NCBI RefSeq assembly: GCF_024585285.1
Contig: NZ_CP040755.1
Location: forward strand, 3,472,001-3,536,000
Direction: 5' to 3'
Length of the DNA: 64,000 bases
DNA from: Colwellia sp. M166
Lineage (GTDB): Bacteria > Pseudomonadota > Gammaproteobacteria > Enterobacterales > Alteromonadaceae
Part shown: piece by piece, positions 63,652-64,000 of the stretch
Layout: the number at the start of each line of letters is the position of its first letter
Position numbering within the stretch: the first letter of the stretch is position 1
Notes under the pieces: model-generated
Databases searched by the model: none
The model's input: the letters and a program-made list of their open reading frames with translations, nothing else
Told to the model about the DNA's origin: nothing
Position numbers and translations under genes: made by a program

Positions 63652-63719
63652 AAACGTATAGACGTCTATATGTTTATAAGCAGAATGTATCACTCGGACG
63701 TTTAGATGTCTATATGTTT
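63652..63719. promoter_or_regulatory. Two arrays of MetJ-box-like octamers upstream of msrA
   Basis: Array 1 is AAACGTAT-AGACGTCT-ATATGTTT (63652-63675), containing a perfect MetJ consensus AGACGTCT. Array 2 is GGACGTTT-AGATGTCT-ATATGTTT (63696-63719). MetJ binds tandem eight-base boxes of this type cooperatively. Two triple arrays 20 bases apart at the msrA promoter side are a strong sign of repression by MetJ with S-adenosylmethionine. Confidence 0.75.
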
Positions 63720-63844
63720 TTTGATGGTTTATGGTAAATGATCAGGTGACTAAATAACTTGCTTGATGAAGCTATTAATAAGTAGACCACCTAGTGCTGA
63801 TTAGTCAGCTCTAGGTGGTATGGCCGAGTAAGTTGAACAATATA

Positions 63845-64000
63845 TTAATCAACTAATGGCAAGTTATAAGCAACATGCTGATGAAAGCGTAAGGTTAATT
63901 CGTCTTTTTCAGTCACAATTTCAAGTTCAGTGGCAAATAAACGTATCGCTTGCTCTATTTGGTTGACAAATTTTGCATAGTTTTGTTCTACGCCATTATG
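63845..64000 (-). CDS. C-terminal end of an unrecognised gene (start beyond window)
   Basis: The minus-strand frame is open from the window end to TAA at 63845-63847, giving about 51 residues ending VAYNLPLVD. Residues QNYAKFVNQIEQAIRLFATE suggest a soluble helical domain. The family cannot be named from this part. It is 125 bases upstream of the MetJ arrays in the same direction as msrA. Confidence 0.6.
   Translation of the reverse strand, partial: HNGVEQNYAKFVNQIEQAIRLFATELEIVTEKDELTLRFHQHVAYNLPLVD

Overview
The window looks like part of the chromosome of a marine gammaproteobacterium, probably Colwellia or Thalassotalea-like. This is inferred from the AT-rich core, the rpsU-yqeY-dnaG-rpoD cluster, folB-folK-uppP and a sortase-like C-terminal anchor; no rRNA or species marker is present. 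It has two halves: a mobile, metal-resistance half (1 to about 46.4 kb) and an ordinary core half (46.4 to 64 kb). A tRNA gene with a CAT anticodon (tRNA-Ile2 type) sits at the joint, with its 3' end facing the accessory half.

Accessory half, left to right. (1) 1-5.05 kb: a very AT-rich cassette with two FtsX-type permeases, a LolD-type ATPase, a beta-barrel protein and an outer-membrane phospholipase A. (2) 5056-8040: a GC-rich ISL3-family transposon carrying a Cys-rich permease and an ArsR regulator, with no target duplication and a truncated gene on each side. (3) 9.2-16.5 kb: a block of the SXT/R391-IncA/C conjugative-element backbone (ssb, RecT-type bet, YqaJ-type exo and small conserved genes), with hairpins in front of several genes. 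Here exo is split by an IS21-family element. (4) 16.6-28.2 kb: nested mobile elements: a frameshifted Tn3-family transposase with resolvase, an ISAs1-family element itself split by a second IS21 element, two unrecognised genes and a third IS21 element. (5) 28.4-45.4 kb: intact metal resistance. It holds a PbrR/CadR-type regulator, a cation diffusion facilitator, a PbrT-like cytochrome c/FTR1 permease, a czcCBA efflux system with a second CDF, a merR-merC unit, and an arsenic operon (arsC-arsR fusion, acr3, a dual-specificity phosphatase, GAPDH and arsJ).

The lead/cadmium genes appear to form one regulon: three promoters with MerR-type 19-bp spacers share a CTATAGT/ACTATAG dyad. They face the CDF gene, the PbrT-like gene and the czc operon. 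The arsenic operon joins two routes: arsenate reduction with arsenite export, and GAPDH/ArsJ export of arseno-phosphoglycerate.

Core half: a choice-of-anchor-B surface protein beside an MbnP/MbnH pair (copper-binding protein and its diheme modifying enzyme), rpoD, dnaG, yqeY and rpsU, then tsaD, plsY, folB, folK, uppP, an acyl-CoA dehydrogenase, a CnoX-like thioredoxin/TPR protein, and msrA preceded by what look like MetJ operator arrays. All recognised core genes are open, whereas three of the five mobile elements are frameshifted, so most breaks are probably real decay rather than sequencing error.
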